This document shows, one piece after another, positions 16,669 through 24,760 of a DNA stretch of 57,269 bases. Position 1 is the first letter of the stretch, and each line of letters starts with the position of its first letter. The notes below the pieces were generated by a model that was not told the origin of the DNA, did not search any database, and was given only the letters and a program-made list of their open reading frames with translations. The stretch comes from Anaerolineales bacterium (lineage in GTDB: Bacteria > Chloroflexota > Anaerolineae > Anaerolineales > Villigracilaceae), in assembly GCA_016789025.1 (NCBI GenBank), contig JAEURC010000048.1, positions 1 through 57,269 of the forward strand, in the 5' to 3' direction. Made by a program: the position numbers and the translations under genes.

Positions 16669-18173
16669 TGCAGACAGAGTTATTTAGTAAACGCGAGAAG
16701 GAAGTGATAGAACTTCTCTTACAGGGTAAAAGTAATAAACAAATCGCGGCGGCATTGGGTATCTCAAAAAGTACCGTTGAATATCACTTGAAAAACATTT
16801 ATCGGAAACTTGATGTTGTTTCAAGGGCAGAAGCAATTTTGCATCTCTCAAACAACCGCCTACGTGAAACCACAGGGAGTATAGATAAAGGAAATCTATG
16901 GTTACACATAGGTGAAATAACCAGCAAAATTGGATACAGTTCTCAGGCAAAACAATTCTTTGATCCGAAAGAGGAAAAAGCCATGAAGAACCGTACAATG
17001 TTTTCCATTTTTCTGAGTGTCATTGCTCTGGCAATTGCAATTGGGGTAATCGTATATCTTCGCTTTGAAAGCATGGATAGCAAAAGCCTATTGCCGACTA
17101 ATCAACCCATAGAACCAATTAATACGCCTCGCGGAGGGTTATCAATTCCGCCAAAATCATCAACAAGGCAGTTCGATGAAGTGTTGTTGCTTTTACAATC
17201 GCCAGAGCCGCCCTTTAAGTATGCGGCGATCTTTGTTACAACAGGTTGCTTTCTTTCAAGCGGCCCATGCGCTTTTACAGAACCGATACCATTTTCAGAT
17301 GGCGAGTCGCTTTCTGGCTCATCTATATATTGGATGCCTGATGGGGAAAATGGTTTCTATGTTCGAGATAATCAGATTTTGGTTTTAAATCATTTGGAAC
17401 GCATTAATGGAAAAAGCGACATCCTTGTACCAGAAATACTCACACCGTATCGCCAAATATACATTTCTCCCGATGGAAGATGGCTGATTGAGGCTGTAGA
17501 AGTTGCAGACCCTTATGCGACCGATCTGGTTTTGATAAAAACGTCTTCAGGAAAAATAAATAAATTGGATATCGGGCTTGATGAGTGCTTTAAGTCCCCT
17601 TTGGGCTGGGTGACACCAACAAAATTTATGTTTCGTTGCGAAATATCCACGGGCGAGACAACGAAAAAAAACCTTACTGACCTGCGTTATTACACATATG
17701 ACGTCATCAGCACTGAGTTGCTGGAAATATCATCTGGCATGGATATCGGTTTCGACAAACTATCCCCAAATGGCGAATACGTTGTTTATTATGAAAAACA
17801 AAATGGCTTTCGTATAAGGAATCTAGTTGATGATCAGGTATATCCGTCGGTGCTTCCCAATGGGCAATATGTCTGGTCGCATGATTCCAGTAAAATTGTC
17901 ACATTTACGGATACGGGGGAAGTTTACGTTTCCAAATATGATGGGTCATCTCAACAAATGATTTACAGTTCAGATGCAACAGGCTTTTTGTCACTGGATT
18001 GGCTTCCAGATAATAAGCATATTATGCTTGTAGAATATTTTGATGATATGACAGAGAAAACTACAATAATTGTATTGTCGGAAACTGGTGAGATATTACA
18101 ATACTCTCAAATTCCCACAATAGGCAATTACAATGTTATTGGCATTTCGCCATTGCCTGCTATCCAGAAATGA
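16665..18173 (+). CDS. Membrane-spanning LuxR-type regulator with C-terminal propeller-like domain
   Basis: Residues 1-65 are a LuxR/FixJ-type DNA-binding helix-turn-helix (FSKREKEVIELLLQGKSNKQ, then TVEYHLKNIYRKLDV). A single membrane helix follows at about 114-136 (MFSIFLSVIALAIAIGVIVYL), then about 360 residues with repeated beta strands and TolB/PD40-like words (YISPDGRWLIEA, KLSPNGEYVVYYE, SLDWLPDNKHIMLVE). The order implies DNA binding inside and a sensor or ligand domain outside, that is, a one-component transmembrane regulator. It overlaps the GT2 stop by 4 bp (ATGA). The gene is clearly AT-richer than its neighbours, suggesting separate origin. Its target and signal are unknown. Confidence 0.8.
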   Translation: MMQTELFSKREKEVIELLLQGKSNKQIAAALGISKSTVEYHLKNIYRKLDVVSRAEAILHLSNNRLRETTGSIDKGNLWLHIGEITSKIGYSSQAKQFFDPKEEKAMKNRTMFSIFLSVIALAIAIGVIVYLRFESMDSKSLLPTNQPIEPINTPRGGLSIPPKSSTRQFDEVLLLLQSPEPPFKYAAIFVTTGCFLSSGPCAFTEPIPFSDGESLSGSSIYWMPDGENGFYVRDNQILVLNHLERINGKSDILVPEILTPYRQIYISPDGRWLIEAVEVADPYATDLVLIKTSSGKINKLDIGLDECFKSPLGWVTPTKFMFRCEISTGETTKKNLTDLRYYTYDVISTELLEISSGMDIGFDKLSPNGEYVVYYEKQNGFRIRNLVDDQVYPSVLPNGQYVWSHDSSKIVTFTDTGEVYVSKYDGSSQQMIYSSDATGFLSLDWLPDNKHIMLVEYFDDMTEKTTIIVLSETGEILQYSQIPTIGNYNVIGISPLPAIQK

Positions 18174-18212
18174 CTTAACTCAAATTCCAAAGTAACGAAA
18201 TCTATCCAGTGA

Positions 18213-18254
18213 TAAACGCATCTTTATCTCCGCCGACTACGGCATGACAATCAC
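18213..18254 (+). pseudogene. Relic duplicate of the next gene's 5' end
   Basis: These bases read KRIFISADYGMTIT in one frame, closely matching the start of the gene at 18421 (MTKKLFISADHGMAII). The frame has no start codon and stops shortly after (ACGTGA). The copy is broken by a palindromic repeat (gcacggacgtgaacgtccgt). It is best read as the remnant of a former paralogue or a duplication scar. Confidence 0.6.
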
Positions 18255-18380
18255 CGCACGGACGTGAACGTCCGTGCTACACCTACAAAGCCGACTGAAA
18301 GTCGGCTAGTCCGCTTGAGCGGACTTCCACGAACTGAGGCAGGGACTGCGTAGCGTCCCGCCGAATCTCGAAGCGGGTAA
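18253..18380. repeat. Chain of small palindromes
   Basis: Three perfect or near-perfect hairpins follow one another: gcacggacgtgaacgtccgtgc, gccgactgaaagtcggc and agtccgcttgagcggact, then gggactgcgtagcgtccc. They lie between the gene relic and the next start. The individual units look like dispersed intergenic words. Confidence 0.8.
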
Positions 18381-18420
18381 AATGCTCATCAACTGCGCAA
18401 CTATCAAACTACCAAACTAC

Positions 18421-19893
18421 ATGACTAAGAAACTATTCATCTCCGCCGATCACGGCATGGCGATCATCTATTTCCTGCAAAGTGACGTTATCCCGACCCT
18501 ACTCAACGCGGGCGTCGAAGTCGTCCTCCTCACTGACGACTCGCTGGTCGAAAAACTCAAAACGCGCACTACGCAGTATGCAATACGCAGTAATCAACTC
18601 ACCTTTGAAGGTCTGCGCCTCAAACAGGCGAATAAATTCGCTACTACGATTCAACCCCGCCTCCAATGGCTCCTCGCCTATCTGCGCCGCGTCGGCGGTT
18701 CGCGCCGCATCAACACCGAAGCCATGGACAGTCACATCTGGGAAGTGTGGGCGGAGAACGGCTGGAAATTTCGTTTGGGGATCTGGATTCCCTCCGCGCT
18801 GATGATTTTATTGTTGCGGAATTTTTCGTGGGCGCGAAAACTCCTTGTGAAAATTCAGAATCGCTTCACGACGGATATTTATTCTGATCTCTTCGACAAA
18901 TACCAACCCGACATGGTCATCGCTTCGACTCCAGGCTGGCGCATGGATCGTTACCTCCTGCGCGAGTCCGCCAAGCGCGGAATCCCGAACATGACCGTCA
19001 TCGTCGGCTGGGACAATTCATCGTCGTACAACATCTCAGGCGCGGATGTGCAATATGCAACATGTTGGTCGCAACTGCAAAAGGATGAACTGGTCTACGG
19101 CTCGGATTGGAATCCTGAAAACGTCAACATCGGCGGCATCCCTTCGTATGACGGATACTTCCGTAAGCAATGGCTCATGCCGCGTGACGAGTATTTCAAA
19201 CTGCATGGACTCGACCCGAATCGCAAGTTGATTTCGTATGCCAGCAGTTTTGTCCATTTTGCGCCGAACTACCCGAACATCGAAGCGTTGGCGAGGTTGG
19301 TTTCATCCGATTCGCTGACAGAACCTTCGCAGTTGTTGATTCGTTTGCATCCGAGCCATTTTCAGGACAAGCCGAAGATATTCGCCGAAGAACGCGCGCG
19401 CGTGTTTGAACTGGAGAAGAAATATCCGCATGTGCATGTCGTCCAGCCTGTGGCATTGGGCGGATCGCTCGGCTACTACGGCGGCGAAGACATGGACGAG
19501 AAGTCCTCCATGATGGCGTATTCGGATGTGGTGGTGACCGTCTACTCGACGATGCTGGTCGAGACCGCCGTCCACGATACGCCGATGATCGCCGCGACGA
19601 TTGATACCCTTGGCGGGTGGAACAAGAAAAATAAATTTTCACTCTCGCTGAAAGAGATCGGCGATTGGCCCACGCATAAACGATTCCGCGACGCAAAGGC
19701 TGGACGAGTCGCCGAGAACGAGAGCCAGCTTCGAGACGCGTTAAATCTTTATCTGGCGAATCCAACCGCCGACGCGGAGGAGAGGCGGAAATTCGTCGAG
19801 GATGAAATCACGTTCACCGATGGAACGTCAGGCAAACGCACGGCGGAGTTCATTTTGAAAGTTTTAGAAAAAATTAAGCGCAAAGACCGCTAA
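18421..19893 (+). CDS. Surface carbohydrate biosynthesis protein, CDP-glycerol glycerophosphotransferase-like GT-B
   Basis: The start is ATG 18421; the frame before it is intergenic. The 490-residue protein has a Rossmann-like N-terminus (KKLFISADHGMAIIYFLQSD, GVEVVLLTDDSL), a central PDMVIASTPGW and TVIVGWDNSSSYN, and a C-terminal half with LLIRLHPSHFQDKP and YSDVVVTVYSTMLVETAVHD. That last Ser-Thr-x-x-x-Glu block resembles the nucleotide site of CDP-glycerol glycerophosphotransferases and KpsS/LipB-type enzymes. It probably transfers a sugar or polyol phosphate to the glycan. A repeat-like run (acgcagtatgcaatacgcag) is coded near 18571. Confidence 0.7.
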   Translation: MTKKLFISADHGMAIIYFLQSDVIPTLLNAGVEVVLLTDDSLVEKLKTRTTQYAIRSNQLTFEGLRLKQANKFATTIQPRLQWLLAYLRRVGGSRRINTEAMDSHIWEVWAENGWKFRLGIWIPSALMILLLRNFSWARKLLVKIQNRFTTDIYSDLFDKYQPDMVIASTPGWRMDRYLLRESAKRGIPNMTVIVGWDNSSSYNISGADVQYATCWSQLQKDELVYGSDWNPENVNIGGIPSYDGYFRKQWLMPRDEYFKLHGLDPNRKLISYASSFVHFAPNYPNIEALARLVSSDSLTEPSQLLIRLHPSHFQDKPKIFAEERARVFELEKKYPHVHVVQPVALGGSLGYYGGEDMDEKSSMMAYSDVVVTVYSTMLVETAVHDTPMIAATIDTLGGWNKKNKFSLSLKEIGDWPTHKRFRDAKAGRVAENESQLRDALNLYLANPTADAEERRKFVEDEITFTDGTSGKRTAEFILKVLEKIKRKDR

Positions 19894-19948
19894 AGGCGCA
19901 AAGAGTTAAAGGTTTTCTTTGTGTTCTTCGCGCACTTCGCGGTTAACA
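19876..19948. repeat. Palindromic module 'ttaagcgcaaagaccgc...cgcggttaac'
   Basis: Arms ttaagcgcaaagaccgctaa and cttcgcgcacttcgcggtta pair imperfectly; the transferase stop codon lies inside the left arm. It belongs to the same group as 2176-2257 and 10030-10113. Confidence 0.8.
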
Positions 19949-19960
19949 ATGTACGTGCGA

Positions 19961-19966
19961 TATAAT
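19961..19966 (+). promoter_or_regulatory. Possible -10 box TATAAT
   Basis: A perfect TATAAT lies 21 bp before ATG 19987, with GGAGG between them (19973-19977). No good -35 box is present at the usual spacing, so this is tentative. Confidence 0.4.
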
Positions 19967-19986
19967 CTCCCTCGGAGGCAAAACTC

Positions 19987-20409
19987 ATGACTGAAATTAA
20001 ACCCCTCAACTGGACTCCCAAACCCGGCGTCGGACTCTCCGTCGTGCGTCGCGGCGACGGCGGGATGACGCTCACGTTCACCGATGTGTCGGATGCCACG
20101 CTTAACAACTGGCGTGAGTTCGCCATGGAACATTTGCTTGGCGCAACGGGTCGCACGCGCAATTTGTACGACCTCCGCGCGGTGAAAGAGATTCCCGAAA
20201 ATGCCATCCGCGCGGCGGTCGAGGCGAACAGCGACCCGTCTGCGCGAAATATCCGCGTGGCGGTTGTGTTAGCCGATGAAAAAGTGGCTAACGCCATCCG
20301 CGAAGTTGCCGCGCTCGCGTTGGCTGGCGCCGCCTCCGCGATGAAAATTTTTACCGACATCAACGAAGCCGAAGCCTGGCTCGCGCGTCCGTTGGATCAG
20401 ATTCCGTAA
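19987..20409 (+). CDS. STAS/SpoIIAA-like small protein
   Basis: The protein has 140 residues with the alternating strand/helix pattern of the SpoIIAA-like (STAS-like) fold: MTLTFTDVSDATLNNWREFA, RNLYDLRAVKEIPENAIRAA, IRVAVVLADEKVANAIREVA and KIFTDINEAEAWL. Relatives are found as single cytoplasmic proteins of unknown role. A strong GGAGG site precedes ATG 19987. It seems to be transcribed on its own after the glycan island. Confidence 0.65.
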   Translation: MTEIKPLNWTPKPGVGLSVVRRGDGGMTLTFTDVSDATLNNWREFAMEHLLGATGRTRNLYDLRAVKEIPENAIRAAVEANSDPSARNIRVAVVLADEKVANAIREVAALALAGAASAMKIFTDINEAEAWLARPLDQIP

Positions 20410-20412
20410 CTG

Positions 20413-20508
20413 TCCGTCATTGCGAGTGGCGACTCGCGCCACGAAGCAATCTCCCTCATTGTATTGGGGATTGCTTCGTCGCAACGAGCGCTCCTCGCAA
20501 TGACGGAA
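20413..20508. repeat. Dispersed palindrome 'cattgcgag...cgcaatgacgg'
   Basis: Left arm gtcattgcgagtggcgactc and right arm gagcgctcctcgcaatgac pair, with caatctccc and gggattg in the centre. It ends just before the folP start. A relative is found inside the GT2 coding sequence at 16258-16341. Confidence 0.88.
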
Positions 20509-20515
20509 ATATTTT

Positions 20516-21421
20516 ATGAAATCCGACTCGTTGAAAGTTGGAAACTTTACATTTCAATGGGGGAGTCGCACCTACGTGATGGGCATTCTCAACGTCACAC
20601 CCGATTCATTTTCAGGAGATGGACTTCTGCCCTCACCCCCAGCCCCTCTCCCAAAGGGAGAGGGGAGCAAGCACGCCCTCGAACAAGCAAAATATTTTTT
20701 GGATAACGGCGCGGACATCCTCGACATCGGCGGCGAATCGACTCGCCCGGGCTCGCAACCTGTCAATGCGAAAGATGAGATCGAACGCGTTGTCCCCATC
20801 ATTCAAGCGATTCGTAAAAATTTTCCCGAAGCCATGATTTCAATTGACACATCCAAAGCGGAAGTTGCTGAGGCGGGATTCAACGCGGGCGCGAACATTC
20901 TCAACGACGTGTGGTCGCTTCGCGCCGACCCCCAGCTTGCTTCAGTTGCTGCGGCTTTTCGCGTCCCCGTCATCCTTATGCATAACCGCAGTAATCCCGC
21001 GAGCGTTGAAGTGCGCGAGCGGCTTGGGAATGCGTTCGTTGGCTCCGAGTATGAAAACTTGATCGAAGATGTGAAGCGCGAACTACTCGCCAGCGTGGAG
21101 ATCGCGGTGCAGGCTGGGGTGGAGGAGAAACGTCTACTCGTGGACCCAGGCATCGGTTTCGGAAAGAAGCGCGAGCATAATCTCGAGTTGATCAACAGGC
21201 TGGATGAAATCCGCGCGTTGGGGTATCCCGTGCTGTTGGGATCGTCTAGAAAATCGTTTATCGGATTCACGCTCGATCTTCCAGCCGATCAACGAGTCGA
21301 AGGCACTGCCGCGACCGTCGCCGTTGGAATCGCGCGCGGCGCCGACATCGTCCGCGTGCATGATGTGAAAGAGATGGCGCGCGTGGCGAAGATGACCGAC
21401 GCGATCGTGAGAAAAGGATAG
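20516..21421 (+). CDS. folP: Dihydropteroate synthase
   Basis: The enzyme joins p-aminobenzoate to dihydropterin pyrophosphate in folate synthesis. Signature blocks are all present: VMGILNVTPDSFSGDG, ADILDIGGESTRPGSQPV, ISIDTSKAEVAEAGFNAGANILNDV, VILMHNRSNP, LVDPGIGFGKKREHNLELI and VLLGSSRKSFIG. Loop 1, directly after VTPDSFSGDG, carries an extra segment PSPPAPLPKGEGSKH encoded by 20629-20670, a known-looking intergenic palindrome (cccctctcccaaagggagag). Because this loop helps form the substrate site, the insertion may alter enzyme behaviour. It ends 5 bp before the next start. Confidence 0.93.
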   Translation: MKSDSLKVGNFTFQWGSRTYVMGILNVTPDSFSGDGLLPSPPAPLPKGEGSKHALEQAKYFLDNGADILDIGGESTRPGSQPVNAKDEIERVVPIIQAIRKNFPEAMISIDTSKAEVAEAGFNAGANILNDVWSLRADPQLASVAAAFRVPVILMHNRSNPASVEVRERLGNAFVGSEYENLIEDVKRELLASVEIAVQAGVEEKRLLVDPGIGFGKKREHNLELINRLDEIRALGYPVLLGSSRKSFIGFTLDLPADQRVEGTAATVAVGIARGADIVRVHDVKEMARVAKMTDAIVRKG

Positions 21422-21426
21422 CGCGA

Positions 21427-23250
21427 GTGATCGAACGAAAAAATAAATTTTTTGACGCGGCAAACTTTTTTCTGATCGCGGGTCTGCTGATTGGAATTTT
21501 TTATTGCGTTGCGGTTCCGTATGGCGCGGGCTTCGATGAAGAGCGGCATCTCGTACGCATGTACTACATGTCGGAGAACGAGTACCTGCCCGTTTTTTCA
21601 AACGTGAGCATTCATCAAGAGGTGTTCGATTTTTCGTATCAGCGCAGGCTCGTGCAATCGCCCGCCTTCGACCTGTTCAGCCGCGAAAATTTTACGCGCA
21701 GGTTCAGCGAGTCGGACGATCTCCGTTATGGGCAGGGGACGCAGTCCATTTATTCGCCTGTCATTTTTTTGCCGCAAGCGCTGCTCGCCAGATACTTGTG
21801 GTGGAAATTTGATTTTCCGATCCTGCCGACGATCATCCTGATTCGAATCGTCGGCATGGCGATCTATGTCGTTGGGGGATATTTCGGCATCCGCAAAGTT
21901 CCGTTCGGCAAATGGATGTTCGCCTTGCTGGCGCTCTCGCCCAGCGCCATGTTTCAAGCCTCCACCTTGAATGGCGACGGATTTACAAATGGGATCGGTT
22001 TTGCTTTCATCGGTTTGGTTCTCGGAATCTATCTGAACGAGAAGCAGGGAATTAAATCTTCATCGCTCTGGGCATTGGTCGTTCTTTCTTTGTTGCTGGG
22101 GAGCGCAAAACCCGGCGCGATTATTTTGTTTCCCCTGTTGGCGCTCCTCATTCGGCATTCTTTCCCCTCCAAAAAATGGATTGTCTTTTTGGGTATCGTG
22201 TTGATCGTTTCCACCGCCTTCAATGTCGGCTGGTCGGTTTATGCGACCAACGTTTCAACGTACGGACAAGGCGGCGAGCAAAGCGTCCCTCGTCAGATGG
22301 CTTCGCTATTCTCAGACCCGATGGGATTCATCACGCCTCTCGTACAGGGAATGGTTCTGACGTTTCCGTACCAGGTCCAAGGTTGGATCGCCGCGTATGG
22401 ATATTGGGCGGGCAAAGTCCCCAGCCCGTTGTATTTGATTTGGGTAATCGGTCTGCTCGCCGCATTCTTCGCCGAGCCTCAGCGAGTGACGATCCCTCGC
22501 GGCGTCCGACTCTTTTTGATCGCGTTCTGCTTGTTCTGTTGTGTTGTCACCTACACGGTCGCCTTTGTCGGCAATTACGCCACCGGCGGAGTCCTCGCCC
22601 TCGCCAAGCATGGACGATACTACATCCCCTATGCGCCGATGTTTTTCCTGGGTCTCGCAGGGCTGACTGCGGCGAACGACAAAAACCGTCGGCTGGCGGA
22701 ATATTTCAGCGTTGGCTCCATCCTATTGACCGCCGTGTTTTTCTCCATTGGCATCTACACAACCTATTACGCCTATTGCGGCTACGATGCCTATGTGGGA
22801 GGAACATGCTACCTGCCCACGTATAAGAATCTTGAAAAGGAAGACGCCCCGCAAGCCGAAATTTACAACGGGGTAGAAGTCCGCCAGACGTTCACCAATT
22901 TCTGCGGCAGGTTGCAATCGGTGTCTGTGTTCATCAAATCTGTGCCTGAAAATTCGGATGGAAAATTATTGTTTACCATCTTGGACGAAAAGCAGAACGT
23001 CGTCGCTGAGGAGGACATTCCCTTCCGCGATATTGTGTCGGAAGACTATCTGGCGATTCGAACCGACCTTCCGCCTGATTCGCGCGGCGGCGAATTTGAA
23101 ATCCAACTGACGGTTGATTCGCCCGCGCCGCAGGATACAATTATCGCGCTCCTCACGCGTGGAAATTACTATCCCGGCGAACTAACCGTAGACGAGATCG
23201 CGAGAGAGCGGAACGACCTGTTGATCCATTACGTCTGCGCGGGTCCTTGA
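21427..23250 (+). CDS. DUF2142 polytopic membrane protein
   Basis: The protein has 607 residues with about twelve membrane helices and a C-terminal 130-residue beta-rich outside domain. The DUF2142 signature is visible: PYGAGFDEERHLVRMYYMSE, then FSPSAMFQA-like LALSPSAMFQASTLNGDGFTN and AKHGRYYIPYAPMF. The family resembles GT-C glycosyltransferases and is common near glycan genes, but no reaction has been proved as far as I know. GTG 21427 is the only sensible start and lies 5 bp after the folP stop, so co-transcription is likely. Confidence 0.82.
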   Translation: MIERKNKFFDAANFFLIAGLLIGIFYCVAVPYGAGFDEERHLVRMYYMSENEYLPVFSNVSIHQEVFDFSYQRRLVQSPAFDLFSRENFTRRFSESDDLRYGQGTQSIYSPVIFLPQALLARYLWWKFDFPILPTIILIRIVGMAIYVVGGYFGIRKVPFGKWMFALLALSPSAMFQASTLNGDGFTNGIGFAFIGLVLGIYLNEKQGIKSSSLWALVVLSLLLGSAKPGAIILFPLLALLIRHSFPSKKWIVFLGIVLIVSTAFNVGWSVYATNVSTYGQGGEQSVPRQMASLFSDPMGFITPLVQGMVLTFPYQVQGWIAAYGYWAGKVPSPLYLIWVIGLLAAFFAEPQRVTIPRGVRLFLIAFCLFCCVVTYTVAFVGNYATGGVLALAKHGRYYIPYAPMFFLGLAGLTAANDKNRRLAEYFSVGSILLTAVFFSIGIYTTYYAYCGYDAYVGGTCYLPTYKNLEKEDAPQAEIYNGVEVRQTFTNFCGRLQSVSVFIKSVPENSDGKLLFTILDEKQNVVAEEDIPFRDIVSEDYLAIRTDLPPDSRGGEFEIQLTVDSPAPQDTIIALLTRGNYYPGELTVDEIARERNDLLIHYVCAGP

Positions 23251-23291
23251 GGAAGAGGGGCTCTCCCGTAATTAACGGGAAACTCTAAACC

Positions 23292-23350
23292 CTTTGCCAC
23301 GGATTGCGCGAATTCGCACGGATTATTTAAAAAAATCGGTGAAAATCAGT
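23292..23350. repeat. Repeat word group 'gccacggattgcgcgaattcgcacgg'
   Basis: The words ccacggattgcgcg, cgcacggattattt and cggtgaaaatcagtgaaac are shared with 12170-12340. They lie upstream of the zinc-ribbon gene and argue against the longer ORF start at 23349. Confidence 0.65.
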
Positions 23351-23417
23351 GAAACCTGTAGCTAAAAAGTGTGACACTTCACTCATCCCGTCAGAAACGG
23401 CAGACCCAAAAGAGGTA

Positions 23418-24749
23418 ATGATGTTTAGCGATTACAGTAGGGAACTTCTCAAGAGCGGAATCATCGAAGCGAAAGCGGGGAACAAAGACGCCGCGCTCCG
23501 TTACTTGGATCGCGCCGTGTACATGAGTAACGATCACAACGCGCTTGCCGAAGCGTGGTTTTGGATCAGCCAGTTGAAAGACGATAAAACCGAAAAGCGC
23601 AAAGCGTTGGAGAATTGTCTCGCGAACGATCTGCAACATGCGCGGGCGCGGCGCGCGCTGGCGATCCTCGACGGCAAACTCAAAGCGGATGAGATCGTAG
23701 ACCCCGACCATTTGCCGCTCCCCCCGCAGGGACTGCAAGCCGCGGACGCTCAGCGCTTCATGTGTCCCAAATGCGGCGGGCGGATGTCGTTCTCTCCCGA
23801 CGGTCAATCGCTGACGTGCGAGTATTGCTCGCGCAATCAAAAATTTGCCGCCCAGCCCGGCACAGCCGACGAGAAAGATTTCATCATCGCCATGGCAACC
23901 GCGCGCGGACACGGCAAGCCGCTGAATCAACAAGTCTTCCACTGCGAGGGCTGTGGGTGCGAATTCATTTTGCCGCCGAACCAGATTTCAACGACGTGCG
24001 TGTATTGCGGTTCGCCTCATGTGGTCAACTGGGAATCGGAAGAGCAATTGCTCGCGCCCGATGGCGTTATCCCACATCAATTCGACCAACAACGCGCGAC
24101 TCAACATTTGATCGAATGGGTAAAGGGAAATAAAATAACGCCCGCCGTAGGGGCGGGGTCTCCCCGTCCAAAAATGCGCGGCGTTTATCTTCCTTTGTGG
24201 ACATTCGACATCGGCGGTGAGATCCAATACACGGGCGAAGTGTATGAAAATGAAGATGATATTTTCGGTCAACGAACCCGCGAAACGAGGGCGAGGCGCG
24301 TGTCTGATTCGTATCCCGTCCAAGTCAACGATCTACCCATCCCTGCCGCGCGAAAACTTTCGGGCGTGTTCCAACAATTGATTCCCACGTTTGAATTGAA
24401 AGCCGTCAAGCCATACGAAGCGGGTTATCTTGCCAACTGGCCCGCCGAAGTGTACGACATCCCCATGGCAGAAGCTTCGCTCGATGCCCGCGTGCAGGCA
24501 TTGGCGCGTTACAAACGCGAACTGCCGCTGATCCTTTCCTCTTTCAAACTCCTCTCCACCTCTTCGGCGGGCATGATGGTCGAATCGTTCCGCCTCACCC
24601 TGCTCCCCGTGTGGATGACCGAACTTCCCTTCGGCGGGCGCGAGCATCTCGTGTTGATCAATGGGATGAATGGAACGGTGGAGAGTGATTTGCCTGAAAA
24701 AGAGTCAGGGGGGCTGATGGAATGGCTGGGAGATTTGATCGAGGGGTGA
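23418..24749 (+). CDS. TPR-like plus zinc-ribbon protein
   Basis: ATG 23418 (or 23421) follows AGAGG at 23411. The N-terminus has a helical TPR-like repeat (LLKSGIIEAKAGNKDAALRY, HNALAEAWFWISQL). Two CxxC-type zinc ribbons come next: CPKCGG with CEYC, and CEGC with CVYC. The remainder is a beta-rich domain with a conserved LPVWMTELPF. I cannot assign a function. At about 24140-24170 the coding sequence contains the repeat-like ccgtaggggcggggtctccc, adding AVGAGSPRP in frame. The last 42 bp are duplicated 1.4 kb downstream, on the other side of the ATPase gene. Confidence 0.7.
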   Translation: MMFSDYSRELLKSGIIEAKAGNKDAALRYLDRAVYMSNDHNALAEAWFWISQLKDDKTEKRKALENCLANDLQHARARRALAILDGKLKADEIVDPDHLPLPPQGLQAADAQRFMCPKCGGRMSFSPDGQSLTCEYCSRNQKFAAQPGTADEKDFIIAMATARGHGKPLNQQVFHCEGCGCEFILPPNQISTTCVYCGSPHVVNWESEEQLLAPDGVIPHQFDQQRATQHLIEWVKGNKITPAVGAGSPRPKMRGVYLPLWTFDIGGEIQYTGEVYENEDDIFGQRTRETRARRVSDSYPVQVNDLPIPAARKLSGVFQQLIPTFELKAVKPYEAGYLANWPAEVYDIPMAEASLDARVQALARYKRELPLILSSFKLLSTSSAGMMVESFRLTLLPVWMTELPFGGREHLVLINGMNGTVESDLPEKESGGLMEWLGDLIEG

Positions 24750-24760
24750 GTTATTCTTGT
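24719..24760 (+). repeat. Direct repeat, left copy, flanking the ATPase gene
   Basis: The sequence ggctgggagatttgatcgag followed by gggtgagtta overlaps the zinc-ribbon gene's 3' end and contains the ATPase stop codon. It matches 26107-26150 with only a few differences. The arrangement suggests that the intervening 1.35 kb was inserted. Confidence 0.8.
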
